Origin: Myxococcales bacterium
Lineage (GTDB): Bacteria > Myxococcota_A > UBA9160 > UBA4427
NCBI GenBank assembly: GCA_012959805.1
Contig: DUCN01000122.1
Span: 1-59,279, forward strand
DNA length: 59,279 nucleotides
Reading direction: 5' to 3'
Part shown: piece by piece, positions 10,273 through 18,320 of the stretch
Position numbering within the stretch: the first letter of the stretch is position 1
Layout: each line of letters starts with the position of its first letter
Notes under the pieces: model-generated
What the model saw: only the letters and a program-made list of their open reading frames with translations
What the model was told of the DNA's origin: nothing
The model's database searches: none
Program-made: the position numbers and the translations under genes

Positions 10273-10644
10273 TTGAATCTCCCCACTAAAAGGGATGAAA
10301 TCCTATTCCTGCACAATCCGAACTGTTCGAAGAGCCGTGCGACGTTGGCGCTGATCGAAGAGCGGGGCATCACATTTGAGACTCGACTCTACCTGGAAAA
10401 TCCGCTCGGAGAAGCGGAACTGGCGGACCTGGGGCGTCGGTTGGATCGATCGGCGGTGGAGTTCACTCGCACGGGGCAGGCCGAATTTTTCGATGGCGGC
10501 CTCGACGCATCTTCTTCGTCGGATGAAATCCTGGCGGCAATGGCGAAGGAACCGATCCTGATGGAGCGGCCGATCTTGATTCGTGGGGACCGTGCGAGAA
10601 TCGGGCGACCGCCCGAAGATGTCCTGCAACTGCTCGACGACTGA
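10273..10644 (+). CDS. ArsC/Spx-fold arsenate reductase-like protein
   Basis: Starting at the TTG at 10273, which has AAGGAA seven bases upstream, the product is 123 residues, the normal ArsC (glutaredoxin-linked) size. The catalytic loop is LHNPNCSKSRATLALIEERG, with the CSKSR nucleophile motif. Later come RPILIRGDRARIGRPPEDV, matching the conserved arginine region and the cis-proline end of the family. It could reduce arsenate, or be a YffB/Spx-type relative. The arsS gene lies 2.4 kb away with unrelated genes between, so an ars operon is not indicated. An upstream in-frame extension to 10117 exists but contains no family sequence. Confidence 0.82.
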   Translation: MNLPTKRDEILFLHNPNCSKSRATLALIEERGITFETRLYLENPLGEAELADLGRRLDRSAVEFTRTGQAEFFDGGLDASSSSDEILAAMAKEPILMERPILIRGDRARIGRPPEDVLQLLDD

Positions 10645-10665
10645 TCGAGCCTCCAGCGCTTGGGT

Positions 10666-11589
10666 TTAGGATTCCCAATTGTCGTTTGCGTGGGGGAGGA
10701 CTTCTTCGTTCAGCAGTCGAGTTTGTTCCATGACTTCATCGTCGCTGCGTGCGATCGGGATGGCGATGAATTTCGTGACGCCGGCCCTTTGAAACTCCCG
10801 AATCAGCGAGAGCGCACGCTCGGGTCCACCGATGGCCTGGATGCTTTCGAGCCGGGCAGCCGTTTGGCTGGGTGGTGAAGCATCGGCTGGGCGAGAGTCG
10901 GCCGCTTTTCCAATTCGGTAAAGAAACGTCGCGCCGTAGTGATCGTCGGGAATCGGTCGGCCGATCCGCTGACTCTCGACGCGGATGGCTTTGACCGTTG
11001 CCGCCGTTTCATCGGGGGTCTGAAGTGGAGCAAGCCAGCCGCTGCCGAATCGGGCGGTTCGCCGAATGGCCGCTTCCGAAGCGCCCCCTAACCAAAGGGG
11101 CAGCGGATCCTGGATCGGGCGAGGATTGATTGTCGCGTTCTTCAATGAATAGAAATTGCCCTCGAAGTTGGCGCTCTCGGATTTCCATAAGCGCGTCATG
11201 ACTTCGAGCGCCTCATCTGCGCGTGGCCCACGACCCTTTGGACTCCGCCCCGTGGCTGCCCATTCCGATGCTTCACCGCGCCCGATCGCGACGCCGGGCA
11301 AGAATCGACCTTCACTCAAATAGTCGAGGGTGGCGCATTGGCGCGCGAAGCTGATCGGATCCCGAAAGGGGAGAACGACCGCGTTCGTTCCGAATTTCAG
11401 CCGACGGGTGGCACCGGCGACAATGGACAACATCGTCATGGGTTCCGGAGCGAATTGTCGCGAAACGACCTGATCCGACTGCCAGATCGAATCGATCGCC
11501 GAGTCTTCGCATGCGTCGAGCCACGCTCGAAATCCATTCACGGATTCAAAGGCGAAACGACCTAGGCCAATGCCGATGCGGACTGCCAC
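10666..11589 (-). CDS. LLM-class F420-dependent oxidoreductase
   Basis: A 307-residue luciferase-like TIM-barrel protein. Landmarks are an early IGIGLG strand, TRRLKFGTNAVVLPFRDPISF, LDYLSEGRFLPGVAIGRG, ADEALEVMTRLW and NPRPIQDPLPLWLGGASEAA; these are the usual cofactor-side loops of the F420/flavin LLM group. The substrate is unknown, as for most members. Such genes are common in actinobacteria and in deltaproteobacterial lineages. It shares a strand with the exported methyltransferase-like gene upstream (35-base gap), so the two are probably one transcript. F420 rather than FMN use is inferred from the family. Confidence 0.87.
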   Translation of the reverse strand: MAVRIGIGLGRFAFESVNGFRAWLDACEDSAIDSIWQSDQVVSRQFAPEPMTMLSIVAGATRRLKFGTNAVVLPFRDPISFARQCATLDYLSEGRFLPGVAIGRGEASEWAATGRSPKGRGPRADEALEVMTRLWKSESANFEGNFYSLKNATINPRPIQDPLPLWLGGASEAAIRRTARFGSGWLAPLQTPDETAATVKAIRVESQRIGRPIPDDHYGATFLYRIGKAADSRPADASPPSQTAARLESIQAIGGPERALSLIREFQRAGVTKFIAIPIARSDDEVMEQTRLLNEEVLPHANDNWES

Positions 11590-11623
11590 GAAACCCTCCT
11601 CCCCTTGAAAAAAAGACGACGAA

Positions 11624-12397
11624 TCAGCGCGGCTTGCGCAGCCGGAGAACGAATCGATCCGTCGCGCCGCGCAGGCCCTTCGCGAAGACGAACTGTGTGC
11701 GGTCGTCCTCGGGATGCCGAAGAATGTCGCTCGAAGCTTCGGCGATGAATCCGGCGGCCTTCGCGGCTTCGACGACCTTGGCTTCGTCTACCCGGTGGAG
11801 CTTCTCATTGTTCACCTTCGGATTTCCCGCATGATCGATCAGGCCTAACACGCCGCCCGGCCGCAGCGACTTCAGGATCTTCGTAAGCATCTCGTTTGCC
11901 GCATCTGCTCCGCCGTCGTTATAGATGTCGTGGAAGTTGAGAGCGGTCAGAACGGCATCGAGAGTCCCGTCAAAACTCAGGTCTTCGACCTCGCGATCGA
12001 GACGCTCGACATTCGGAAGCCGTCCATTGGCCAGACGTGCAGTCATGGCTTTGTCGTTTGCGCCATCGCTGATCTTCAGTACGAAGTCGCCGTTCTGTGC
12101 ATAGACTCGACCCTTGGGGCCCACCGCTTCGGACAAGACTTCCGTGTAGTAGCCGCCTGCGGCAATCAGATCCATGACTTTCATGCCCGCTTCGATGCCG
12201 AGGAAATTGATCACTTCGGCTGGCTGGCGGCGAGCGTCTCGCGCCTTGTCCGCAGGCGAGCGCCCTCCCTCAGCGAGTCGCCTTGTGAGATCGGCGGAAG
12301 GCGGATTCGCGTACGCCTCTGAAGCCGTCCATGCAAAGAGGGCAATGGCGAGAATGGGAATGAGTCGACGCGAGATGAGCTGTGTTCTGACTGGCAC
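11624..12397 (-). CDS. exported class I methyltransferase-like protein
   Basis: The GTG at 12397 has a near-perfect AAAAGGAGG site seven bases upstream, so it is preferred to the in-frame ATG 30 codons earlier. The 257-residue product then starts with a signal peptide (LIPILAIALFAWTASEAYA). The mature part is a Rossmann methyltransferase: FLGIEAGMKVMDLIAAGGYY (motif I, with Ala-Ala-Gly-Gly in place of the usual acidic Gly motif), an acidic strand 4 (LDAVLTALNFHDIY) and LKSLRPGGVLGLIDH. This matches the predicted exported methyltransferases of the COG4798 type. A SAM-dependent enzyme outside the cytoplasm has no obvious cofactor supply, so the role is open. Confidence 0.8.
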   Translation of the reverse strand: MPVRTQLISRRLIPILAIALFAWTASEAYANPPSADLTRRLAEGGRSPADKARDARRQPAEVINFLGIEAGMKVMDLIAAGGYYTEVLSEAVGPKGRVYAQNGDFVLKISDGANDKAMTARLANGRLPNVERLDREVEDLSFDGTLDAVLTALNFHDIYNDGGADAANEMLTKILKSLRPGGVLGLIDHAGNPKVNNEKLHRVDEAKVVEAAKAAGFIAEASSDILRHPEDDRTQFVFAKGLRGATDRFVLRLRKPR

Positions 12398-12625
12398 TGG
12401 GTGTCCTCCTTTTGGGGCGAGGTTTGATGGGCGCGCGAGTGGCAGGCTACGCGAAGCGATTCCGAACGTCGACCGGCTTGCGTGCATTCATCGCGGCGAT
12501 GATTCCGTCGCCTCCTGAAACGGCCGGATCATTCCAGGCAGGTCAGCGGCGTCTCCGCGGCACAACTCAGCCCGCGCAACAGTGAGCCTTCAATGTTTTT
12601 GTTCCGGCAGACGAAAGACTGACCT

Positions 12626-12925
12626 ATGGGAACGTTGGGAATCGCCCTTTCTGGGATCCAGAGCGCGCAGACGCGAATCGGTGTCTCCGCGCATAACGTT
12701 GCGAACTACTTGACCGAGGATTTTCGGCCGCAGCGAGTGGTCCAGACCGCTGCGCCATCGGGGGGTACCCGGGCGCGTGTTCAACAGTCGCGAGATCCCG
12801 AGCCGGTCAGTCTCGAGCGTGAGATCGTCAGTCAGATCACGGCCAAGACGGCCTACACGGCCTCCGTGCGGGTCTTCGAAGTGGGTGCGAAACTCGAAGG
12901 TGCGCTGCTCGACATCTTCGCTTGA
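12626..12925 (+). CDS. orphan flagellar basal-body rod-like protein
   Basis: The 99 residues combine the two terminal signatures of flagellar axial proteins (FlgB/C/F/G family): N-terminal ALSGIQSAQTRIGVSAHNVA, and a C-terminal SLEREIVSQITAKTAYTASV followed by ALLDIF. The variable middle domain of these proteins is nearly absent. No flagellar gene is near, and the first 50 residues keep the rod consensus well. It could be a rod protein of a flagellum encoded elsewhere, or a solitary survivor in a non-motile lineage. Neighbours on both sides are on the opposite strand, so it is a single-gene transcript. Confidence 0.8.
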   Translation: MGTLGIALSGIQSAQTRIGVSAHNVANYLTEDFRPQRVVQTAAPSGGTRARVQQSRDPEPVSLEREIVSQITAKTAYTASVRVFEVGAKLEGALLDIFA

Positions 12926-13008
12926 ATCGATCCGACTCAATCGAGATTCCTGGTTTGATCAAGTAGAACCCACACCCGCCCACACCACTCCGTGAGTCGC
13001 GCACCTCG

Positions 13009-14097
13009 CTAGCGAAGGGCTCCGCCACAGCTCGATCCGGCCCCGGACGTGCAGCCGAAACAATGTGCAGCAGTCGCGATCCGGCTGCCTTCCAATTCGC
13101 CGAGATCTTCGATGTCGAAGATCGTACGACGCGGGCCGAGTGGGGGGATTTCGAGCGCTTGATTGAAGTCACAATCCCAGAGGGTTCCATCGAGGCCGAC
13201 GCTGATCATGCTTCGGCACATCAAGTCCGAAACGTTGTCGGCGTTGAAATGGTCCATGAGTAGATTCATATAGGTGTCGAATTCGCCATCGCGATGTAGC
13301 TCATGGGCGAAGCGCTTGATAGGCATGTTGGTGATCGTCAACAATCGATTGAAGACGATTCCGAACTGACGGCTGAGTTCATCTCGATATTCGAGTTCGA
13401 GAGCTTCCTGGGAGGGCGGAAGGAATGCGCCGACCGGGTTGTAGATAAGGTCGAGCTGGAGGCTTGAATCCGGTTGGCCGAAACCGAGTTCATTCAGCTG
13501 CTGCAGTGCGCGGATACTTCCATCGAATACGCCGCGGCCTCTTTGTTTCTCGACGTTCTCGAGGCTATGACAGGGCAACGACGCGATGATGTCGACGCGC
13601 TCTTCGGCGAGGAAGGCGGCGGTGTCTTCCTGATTGGGTTCGAAGAGAATCGTGAGGTTGCAGCGGTCGATCACGCGTCGACCCAACGCGCGTGCCCCTC
13701 GGACGAGATGCCGGAACTCGGGGTGCATCTCCGGAGCGCCGCCCGTGATGTCGAGGGTTTCGATGCCGGGATTGCGTCCGAGTAGTTCGAGAATCCGGTC
13801 GCAGCCGCGTCGGTCGAGGGCTTCGGTTCGTTTGGGTCCGGACTCGACATGACAATGATGGCAGGCGAGATTGCAGCGGAGTCCAATGTTGACCTGCAAG
13901 GTCGTCACGACCACGCGCTCGAGTGGCGCCGCTCCGACCGTTCCAAGGCGTTCGTCGAATGCATGCTGGTCGAGGGCGCGCGTCGAAGATGTCGTGGATT
14001 GCTGGCCGCGCGTTTCTGGATCGGTGACTAACAACAGGAATCCGTTGCCGGCTTGTTCAATCGGTAGTCCGCACCCTTGGTCTGCTTCGGATGGCAC
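13009..14097 (-). CDS. arsS: ArsS, arsenosugar biosynthesis radical SAM protein
   Basis: A 362-residue radical SAM enzyme. The [4Fe-4S] motif CNLACHHC is at Cys75, Cys79 and Cys82, followed by a SAM-binding TGGAPEMHPEF. The C-terminus ends with a second Cys cluster (HCFGCTSGAGSSCGG), the hallmark of the ArsS/DUF3641 family. Members transfer the 5'-deoxyadenosyl group of SAM to dimethylarsenite to make an arsenosugar precursor. No arsM is in the window. The first 40 residues (to TSSTRALDQ) are not family-like, so the true start may be downstream. It is convergent with the rod-like gene and has a large empty region upstream. Confidence 0.9.
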   Translation of the reverse strand: MPSEADQGCGLPIEQAGNGFLLLVTDPETRGQQSTTSSTRALDQHAFDERLGTVGAAPLERVVVTTLQVNIGLRCNLACHHCHVESGPKRTEALDRRGCDRILELLGRNPGIETLDITGGAPEMHPEFRHLVRGARALGRRVIDRCNLTILFEPNQEDTAAFLAEERVDIIASLPCHSLENVEKQRGRGVFDGSIRALQQLNELGFGQPDSSLQLDLIYNPVGAFLPPSQEALELEYRDELSRQFGIVFNRLLTITNMPIKRFAHELHRDGEFDTYMNLLMDHFNADNVSDLMCRSMISVGLDGTLWDCDFNQALEIPPLGPRRTIFDIEDLGELEGSRIATAAHCFGCTSGAGSSCGGALR

Positions 14098-14897
14098 GTC
14101 ACGTCCTCTGCATCGATTGCGGTCACGAATGTTGGGTTCGGCGGGGAAGGCGCTGAAACTTCAATCATGATGAAAACGATTCTCCTGAATTGAGCTCGGC
14201 CATTTCGGTCGATGCAACTGGCCGGCCCGAAACAGCCGGCGGCTGAACACGTACCGGGAGCCCTCGATGAGTTTAAAGATACGGGATCAGAAGCGAGGGG
14301 GTTACATCAAGATGAGCTGCTCTTTTCGGGAGGAGCACTGGGCTGTGGTCCCAGGAACCCGCTGGCCAATCGCGGCGTCTTGGCTTGCTCAATATCCTGG
14401 GGGAGCCGGATCAACATGGCGGACGCGGAGCAAGTGCCCGAGGCACGATAAGCGGGACAACGACGGTGCCGGAATCCGAGCCGGCTGCGGCGGTCGCCGC
14501 CGGCCAGCCAAGACAAGACCAGCCGAGGCAGAAGGCGAGGGTCAACCCCGTTTGGATCGATGGCTGAAGTCGTCTGGGTCCCGAGGGGGTTCGATGCGGA
14601 TGGCGGTTCTTCAAGGATTTCGTTCCCCGCAAATGTCGACGTCTGTGCTGCTATGGTCTGCGCCGGTTGGAGCAGGGTGGCCGAGTCTTCGTTCCCGTTC
14701 CGCCGACTCGGTTCTGTCCTATGACCGACCCAGATGTAACGAAGTTCTCGCGCGAATGGCCGCCATTTCATGTCCCGGCCTCGAGCAAGCTTCAGTCAAG
14801 GTAGTGACAAGGTGCATTTCCTCCGTCACCAGACGGCGGCTGAATCCCGGCAGTGAAGCCCGGGTCGAATCCAAATCGAATTCAAGGAGTTGAGAAG
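14098..14897. other. gene-poor interval between arsS and the SDR gene
   Basis: About 800 bases lie between the divergent starts of arsS and the SDR. Frames are open on both strands, but their products are compositionally random and match nothing I know. The interval should contain both promoters. An AAGGAG site at 14884-14889 belongs to the SDR gene. I saw no RNA element. Confidence 0.4.
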
Positions 14898-15806
14898 ATG
14901 AGCGATATTCGTTTCGATGATCGTGTAGCAGTGATTACAGGTGCCGGTGGCGGCTTGGGCCGAACCTACGCTTTGGAGTTTGCCAAGCGCGGTGCAAAGG
15001 TCGTGGTCAACGATCTCGGCGGCGCGGCGGACGGATCGGGCGCCGGAACGAGCATGGCCGATCAGGTCGTGAAGGAAATTGCCGAAGCCGGCGGAACCGC
15101 CGTTTCAAACTACGACTCGGTGGCGACGCCCGAAGGCGGCGAGGCCATCATCCAGACCGCGCTCGACAATTTCGGTCAGGTTGACATTGTCATCAACAAC
15201 GCAGGCATCCTACGCGACAAGTCCTTCGCCAAGCTCACCCAGGCCGAACTGGAATTGGTTCTCGATGTCCACCTGAAGGGTGGCTTCTTCGTTTCCCAGC
15301 CCGCCTTCCGCGCCATGAAAGAGAAGAACTACGGCCGCTTCGTCCACACGTCATCGGCCGCCGGAATCTTCGGCAACTTCGGCCAGACCAATTACGGCGC
15401 GGCCAAGATGGGCCTCGTCGGGCTCTCCAACGTGATCGCCGTCGAAGGCGCCAAAAACAACATCAAGTCGAACGTCATTGCACCGATCGCGCGCACCCGG
15501 ATGACCGAGGACCTGCTCGGGCCGATGGCCGAAAACGTGAAGGCCGATTGCGTCACACCGCTCACGGTCTTCCTCAGTTCAGAGGCCTGCGACGTCACTC
15601 ATTCGATCTACTCGGTGGGTGGAGGACGTTATGCGCGGATCTTTATCGGCATGGGCCAGGGATGGTTCAAGGGTGTCGGTGAGCCGGCCACCGTCGAAGA
15701 GATCGCTTCGAACTGGGACGCCATTCACTCGGAAGAGGGCTACATCGTTCCCGATTCGATCGCGGAAGAGATGAAGGCACTGTTGGCGGCCTTCAAAGGC
15801 GCCTAG
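14898..15806 (+). CDS. SDR, peroxisomal-type (R)-3-hydroxyacyl-CoA dehydrogenase
   Basis: A 302-residue short-chain dehydrogenase. The NAD site GAGGGLGRTYALEFAKRGA is followed by VVNDLGG, NNAGIL and the catalytic Ser (SSAAG) and YGAAK. After the SDR core comes the extension typical of the HSD17B4/MFE-2 dehydrogenase domain (PLTVFLSSEACDVTHSIYSV, then YARIF and a VEEIASNWDAI helix). The family oxidises (R)-3-hydroxyacyl-CoA in beta-oxidation or in steroid side-chain and bile-acid-like pathways. The ATG at 14898 is chosen over an upstream frame because AAGGAG precedes it. The etfBA genes and thioesterases in the window fit acyl-CoA oxidation. Confidence 0.9.
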   Translation: MSDIRFDDRVAVITGAGGGLGRTYALEFAKRGAKVVVNDLGGAADGSGAGTSMADQVVKEIAEAGGTAVSNYDSVATPEGGEAIIQTALDNFGQVDIVINNAGILRDKSFAKLTQAELELVLDVHLKGGFFVSQPAFRAMKEKNYGRFVHTSSAAGIFGNFGQTNYGAAKMGLVGLSNVIAVEGAKNNIKSNVIAPIARTRMTEDLLGPMAENVKADCVTPLTVFLSSEACDVTHSIYSVGGGRYARIFIGMGQGWFKGVGEPATVEEIASNWDAIHSEEGYIVPDSIAEEMKALLAAFKGA

Positions 15807-15822
15807 GGGTTAGGGACGCGCA

Positions 15823-16005
15823 TCAACTGCGCGTCGCGCACATCGCGAGGAGTTTGCCGCTTCGCTCCAGAGGCGGGCGTGGGCTCCCATGAGCCCGCCC
15901 GCCACGACGTCACATTGATGGTCTGTGAGTAGCCATTCGGTCCTTGGATCGAATGGGTGAAACCAGGCCGTGATGTCGATGTTGGGCGCCGTAAAGCCAG
16001 CGTTT
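15823..16005 (-). pseudogene. 3' fragment of an acyl-CoA thioesterase-like gene
   Basis: Only the tail of a thioesterase-like (4HBT_3 type) protein is left: APNIDITAWFHPFDP, EWLLTDHQCDVVAGGLMGAH, then, after a one-base frame change, ERSGKLLAMCATRS and a stop at 15823. This is the order of the last strands of the C-terminal hot-dog domain. The N-terminal 200 or so residues are missing and the gene at 16022 begins where they should be. It is a truncated, frameshifted remnant beside the acyl-CoA-type SDR. Confidence 0.6.
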
Positions 16006-16021
16006 GGACAGAGAAGTCGCT

Positions 16022-16492
16022 TCAGGCGATCAATGCATCCAGGGCCGGCCAATCGATGGCCGCTTGCCCGGCGAAGACCTGGAGTAGGAGTTCGCAGTCC
16101 TCGTCGTTGCTCGAACGAAATTCCGCGACCTTCTTTTCCAACTCCGCCGCTTCGGGGCAATTGACGTCATCGTCGGTCAGAATGCCGTCCTCATGCTTCA
16201 GCCCGAGCAGGTCGAGCCACTGGGTGAGGAGTTCAATCCGGCATTTCAGGAAGTAGATCGCAAAGAGTTCTTCTGCGAGCGGACTTGCCGAGGGTCGCGC
16301 CATCGACCGCTTGATGGCGGCCACGCGCTTGGCGACGGGCTGCTTCTGCAGGTACTGCGGTCGGAACTTCAATGCCGCGGCCGCGGCCGCGACCGTCTGA
16401 CGAAAGACGTCGGGGGCCTCTTCCAAGATCCGCGCCATGATTCGTTCGCTGTCTTCTGGACTCATTGCACTGAAAATCTGATGGGGTCGCAT
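16022..16492 (-). CDS. hypothetical helical protein
   Basis: The 156-residue product is almost all helix: SPEDSERIMARILEEAPDV, an alanine run, ASPLAEELFAIYFLKCRIEL and CPEAAELEKKVAEFRSSNDE. I do not recognise a domain. It has no signal peptide or membrane segment. Codon use matches its neighbours, and the coherent amphipathic pattern over the entire length supports a real gene. It is immediately upstream of the thioesterase remnant and downstream of ctaA on the same strand. Function unknown. Confidence 0.65.
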   Translation of the reverse strand: MRPHQIFSAMSPEDSERIMARILEEAPDVFRQTVAAAAAALKFRPQYLQKQPVAKRVAAIKRSMARPSASPLAEELFAIYFLKCRIELLTQWLDLLGLKHEDGILTDDDVNCPEAAELEKKVAEFRSSNDEDCELLLQVFAGQAAIDWPALDALIA

Positions 16493-16584
16493 GGGCCTCT
16501 CAATAGCATTGCGGGGCCGACGCTGCAGAGTTGGCCCCTGTTGAGGTGTCTGGGATATGGTCGATGAGCTTTATCTTGGTTCGC

Positions 16585-17547
16585 CTATGGCTGGGTGGGC
16601 TGGGTGGACTGCGTTCGCCAGACTTCGCGCACGCCGATGCCGACGGTGCAGATTAGCCCGGCGGCCAGAGCCGAGTGAAGACCGGTGATTTCAACGGGCA
16701 GCCGCAGCAGGACGTTCGCGATTCCGACAGCGACCTGGCAGAGCGAGATGACCGCCGCCGTCATCAGCCAGGGGCGTGACGGGCTGTGACTTCGGGAGCC
16801 GACCGCGGCGGCGATGATGCCGATCAAGCAGGCGTATCCGACGCTTCGATGGAAGAGATGCAGTCCCTGGATGCCGCTCCAGGTCGGGAAATACTCGCCG
16901 TTCATGCAGGTGGGCCAGTCAGGGCAAACCAGACCAGCATAATTCGATGAAACGAGGCCGCCGAGTACAATCTGGGTGGTGAGGAGTCCGCCCGCGACGG
17001 TGGCCAGAATGCGGAGCGTGTTCGTGGCGGGGGCGACACCCGCCGGGCGAGTGGAGTCGAAGTCCAGAAGTTTTCGGGCGAGCAAAACGAGAGCAAGGGC
17101 GAATGCGTTGCCGGTCACGAGATGCGACGTGACAGTCCACGAGGCCAGTAATTCGAGCACAGTGAGACCGCCCAGCACGATCTGGACGGCGAGGAGCAGC
17201 GCCGTCACCAGCAGCGCGAGCCACATCGGCCTGCGGAGTTCTCTTCGTCGCAGCGTCAAACCACTGAGGGCGAGGAAGGCGAGACCTACGCTGCCAGCCA
17301 GCGCCCGATGGCCCCATTCGAAGGCGATCTTCATGTCGAAGCGCGGCACGAGTTCGCCGAAACAGAGTGGCCAATCCGGGCAGGCGAGTCCTGCACCGTT
17401 GGCGCGGACCAGGGCGCCGAGAACAACGAGGATGTAGGTGACGCCGGCGAGTCCCAGGAAGCCAAATCCCAGACTTCGAGAGTTCGGGCCGCGTTTTGCG
17501 GGGTTGGCCGGGTTAGTTGGGTAAACTGCGGGGGCGACACTGGCCAA
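16585..17547 (-). CDS. ctaA: heme A synthase CtaA/COX15
   Basis: An integral membrane protein of about 320 residues and eight predicted helices in two homologous halves. Each half has a cysteine pair (CPDWPLC, CPDWPTC) and conserved histidines (WGHRALAGS and SHLVTGN; LHLFHRSVG and GLHSAL) that bind heme. It oxidises the C8 methyl of heme O to make heme A for aa3-type cytochrome oxidase, so the organism respires oxygen. The TTG at 17547 with GGAG nine bases upstream is the likely start; the frame stays open 100 codons further, but that part is not family-like. No ctaB or cox gene is nearby. Confidence 0.92.
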   Translation of the reverse strand: MASVAPAVYPTNPANPAKRGPNSRSLGFGFLGLAGVTYILVVLGALVRANGAGLACPDWPLCFGELVPRFDMKIAFEWGHRALAGSVGLAFLALSGLTLRRRELRRPMWLALLVTALLLAVQIVLGGLTVLELLASWTVTSHLVTGNAFALALVLLARKLLDFDSTRPAGVAPATNTLRILATVAGGLLTTQIVLGGLVSSNYAGLVCPDWPTCMNGEYFPTWSGIQGLHLFHRSVGYACLIGIIAAAVGSRSHSPSRPWLMTAAVISLCQVAVGIANVLLRLPVEITGLHSALAAGLICTVGIGVREVWRTQSTQPTQP

Positions 17548-17697
17548 AATTCTCAGCTCCGGGGCGGCCGGTCGTAACGGGCGACCGGGGTGACGTTTTC
17601 GTGGGCGCGGCGACTCTATAGAAGAGAGACGGTCGTCGCTTCCGGGTCTCGAAAGTACCTCGTGCCCACCTGACCCCCGGGGAATGGAACTGATCCT

Positions 17698-18177
17698 ATG
17701 GAGTTGGGATCCAGTCTTCAGAACTCGGGGCAAGCAGTCGATAGAGAGATTATTATGATCGAAGCCCAAATGACTCGTGAACAGAATGATGACCCGAGAA
17801 AGCTCTCCGCGATGCTCGCTCGAGTATCGGAGATGGCCGAATCCCATTCGGTTTCTTCCGTCGTGGTCGGCGTGGCGGCAGGGGAGGGGGATCTCCTCTT
17901 CCCCGACTACCTCGCCTACCTCGAGAGCGCGCTCCGCGTCGAAGATCAGATTTTTCGAATGACTCGCGAACGTGCGGTGCTCTATCTCTCAGATGTCAAT
18001 GCGACGCGGGCAGCCGAAGTCCTGGTGCGAATTTTCGCCGAGTTCTGCGAAGAGTTCCCCTCCGCAGAACCGCCAGAGTTTGCTCAGCGCATGCTCGAGA
18101 TTCAGCCGGGCGTGGGCCCCTTGTCGGTGAAGGACGTGCTGACGTCGGTCTTTGGAACCCGCGAGACCATGCACTAG
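17698..18177 (+). CDS. hypothetical, possibly a degenerate GGDEF-like domain
   Basis: The 159-residue protein has a middle and end (YLAYLESALRVEDQIFRMTR, ERAVLYLSDVNATRAAEVLV, then RIFAEFCEEFP) that resemble the second half of a nucleotide-cyclase/GGDEF fold, where RxxRERAVLYL would be the D-x-L-R-G-D-E strand area. There is no GGDEF or GGEEF active-site motif, so it could not make c-di-GMP. The start may be at 17755 (MIEAQMTREQ) rather than 17698. It stands divergent from ctaA. The domain suggestion rests on pattern only and is weak. Confidence 0.5.
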   Translation: MELGSSLQNSGQAVDREIIMIEAQMTREQNDDPRKLSAMLARVSEMAESHSVSSVVVGVAAGEGDLLFPDYLAYLESALRVEDQIFRMTRERAVLYLSDVNATRAAEVLVRIFAEFCEEFPSAEPPEFAQRMLEIQPGVGPLSVKDVLTSVFGTRETMH

Positions 18178-18320
18178 CCGGGCTGTTCGTTTGGGACGCC
18201 GCGAATCGGCGCCTCTGGTCCCCGCTTTCGGCTAACTTGCTTGCAATTCTTCACCCCTCGCGTTGAGCGCGAGTGTCCGCCCGTGCGGGCCGTTCTTGCT
18301 CGCCGCCGGAGTTTGCAAGA

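Noticed and set aside
10273..14097. An arsenic operon made of the ArsC-like gene and arsS
   Set aside because: They are 2.4 kb apart on opposite strands with unrelated genes between, so no operon is supported.
14267..14893. Open frames on both strands between arsS and the SDR gene
   Set aside because: Their products show random composition, no ribosome-binding sites and no family landmarks.
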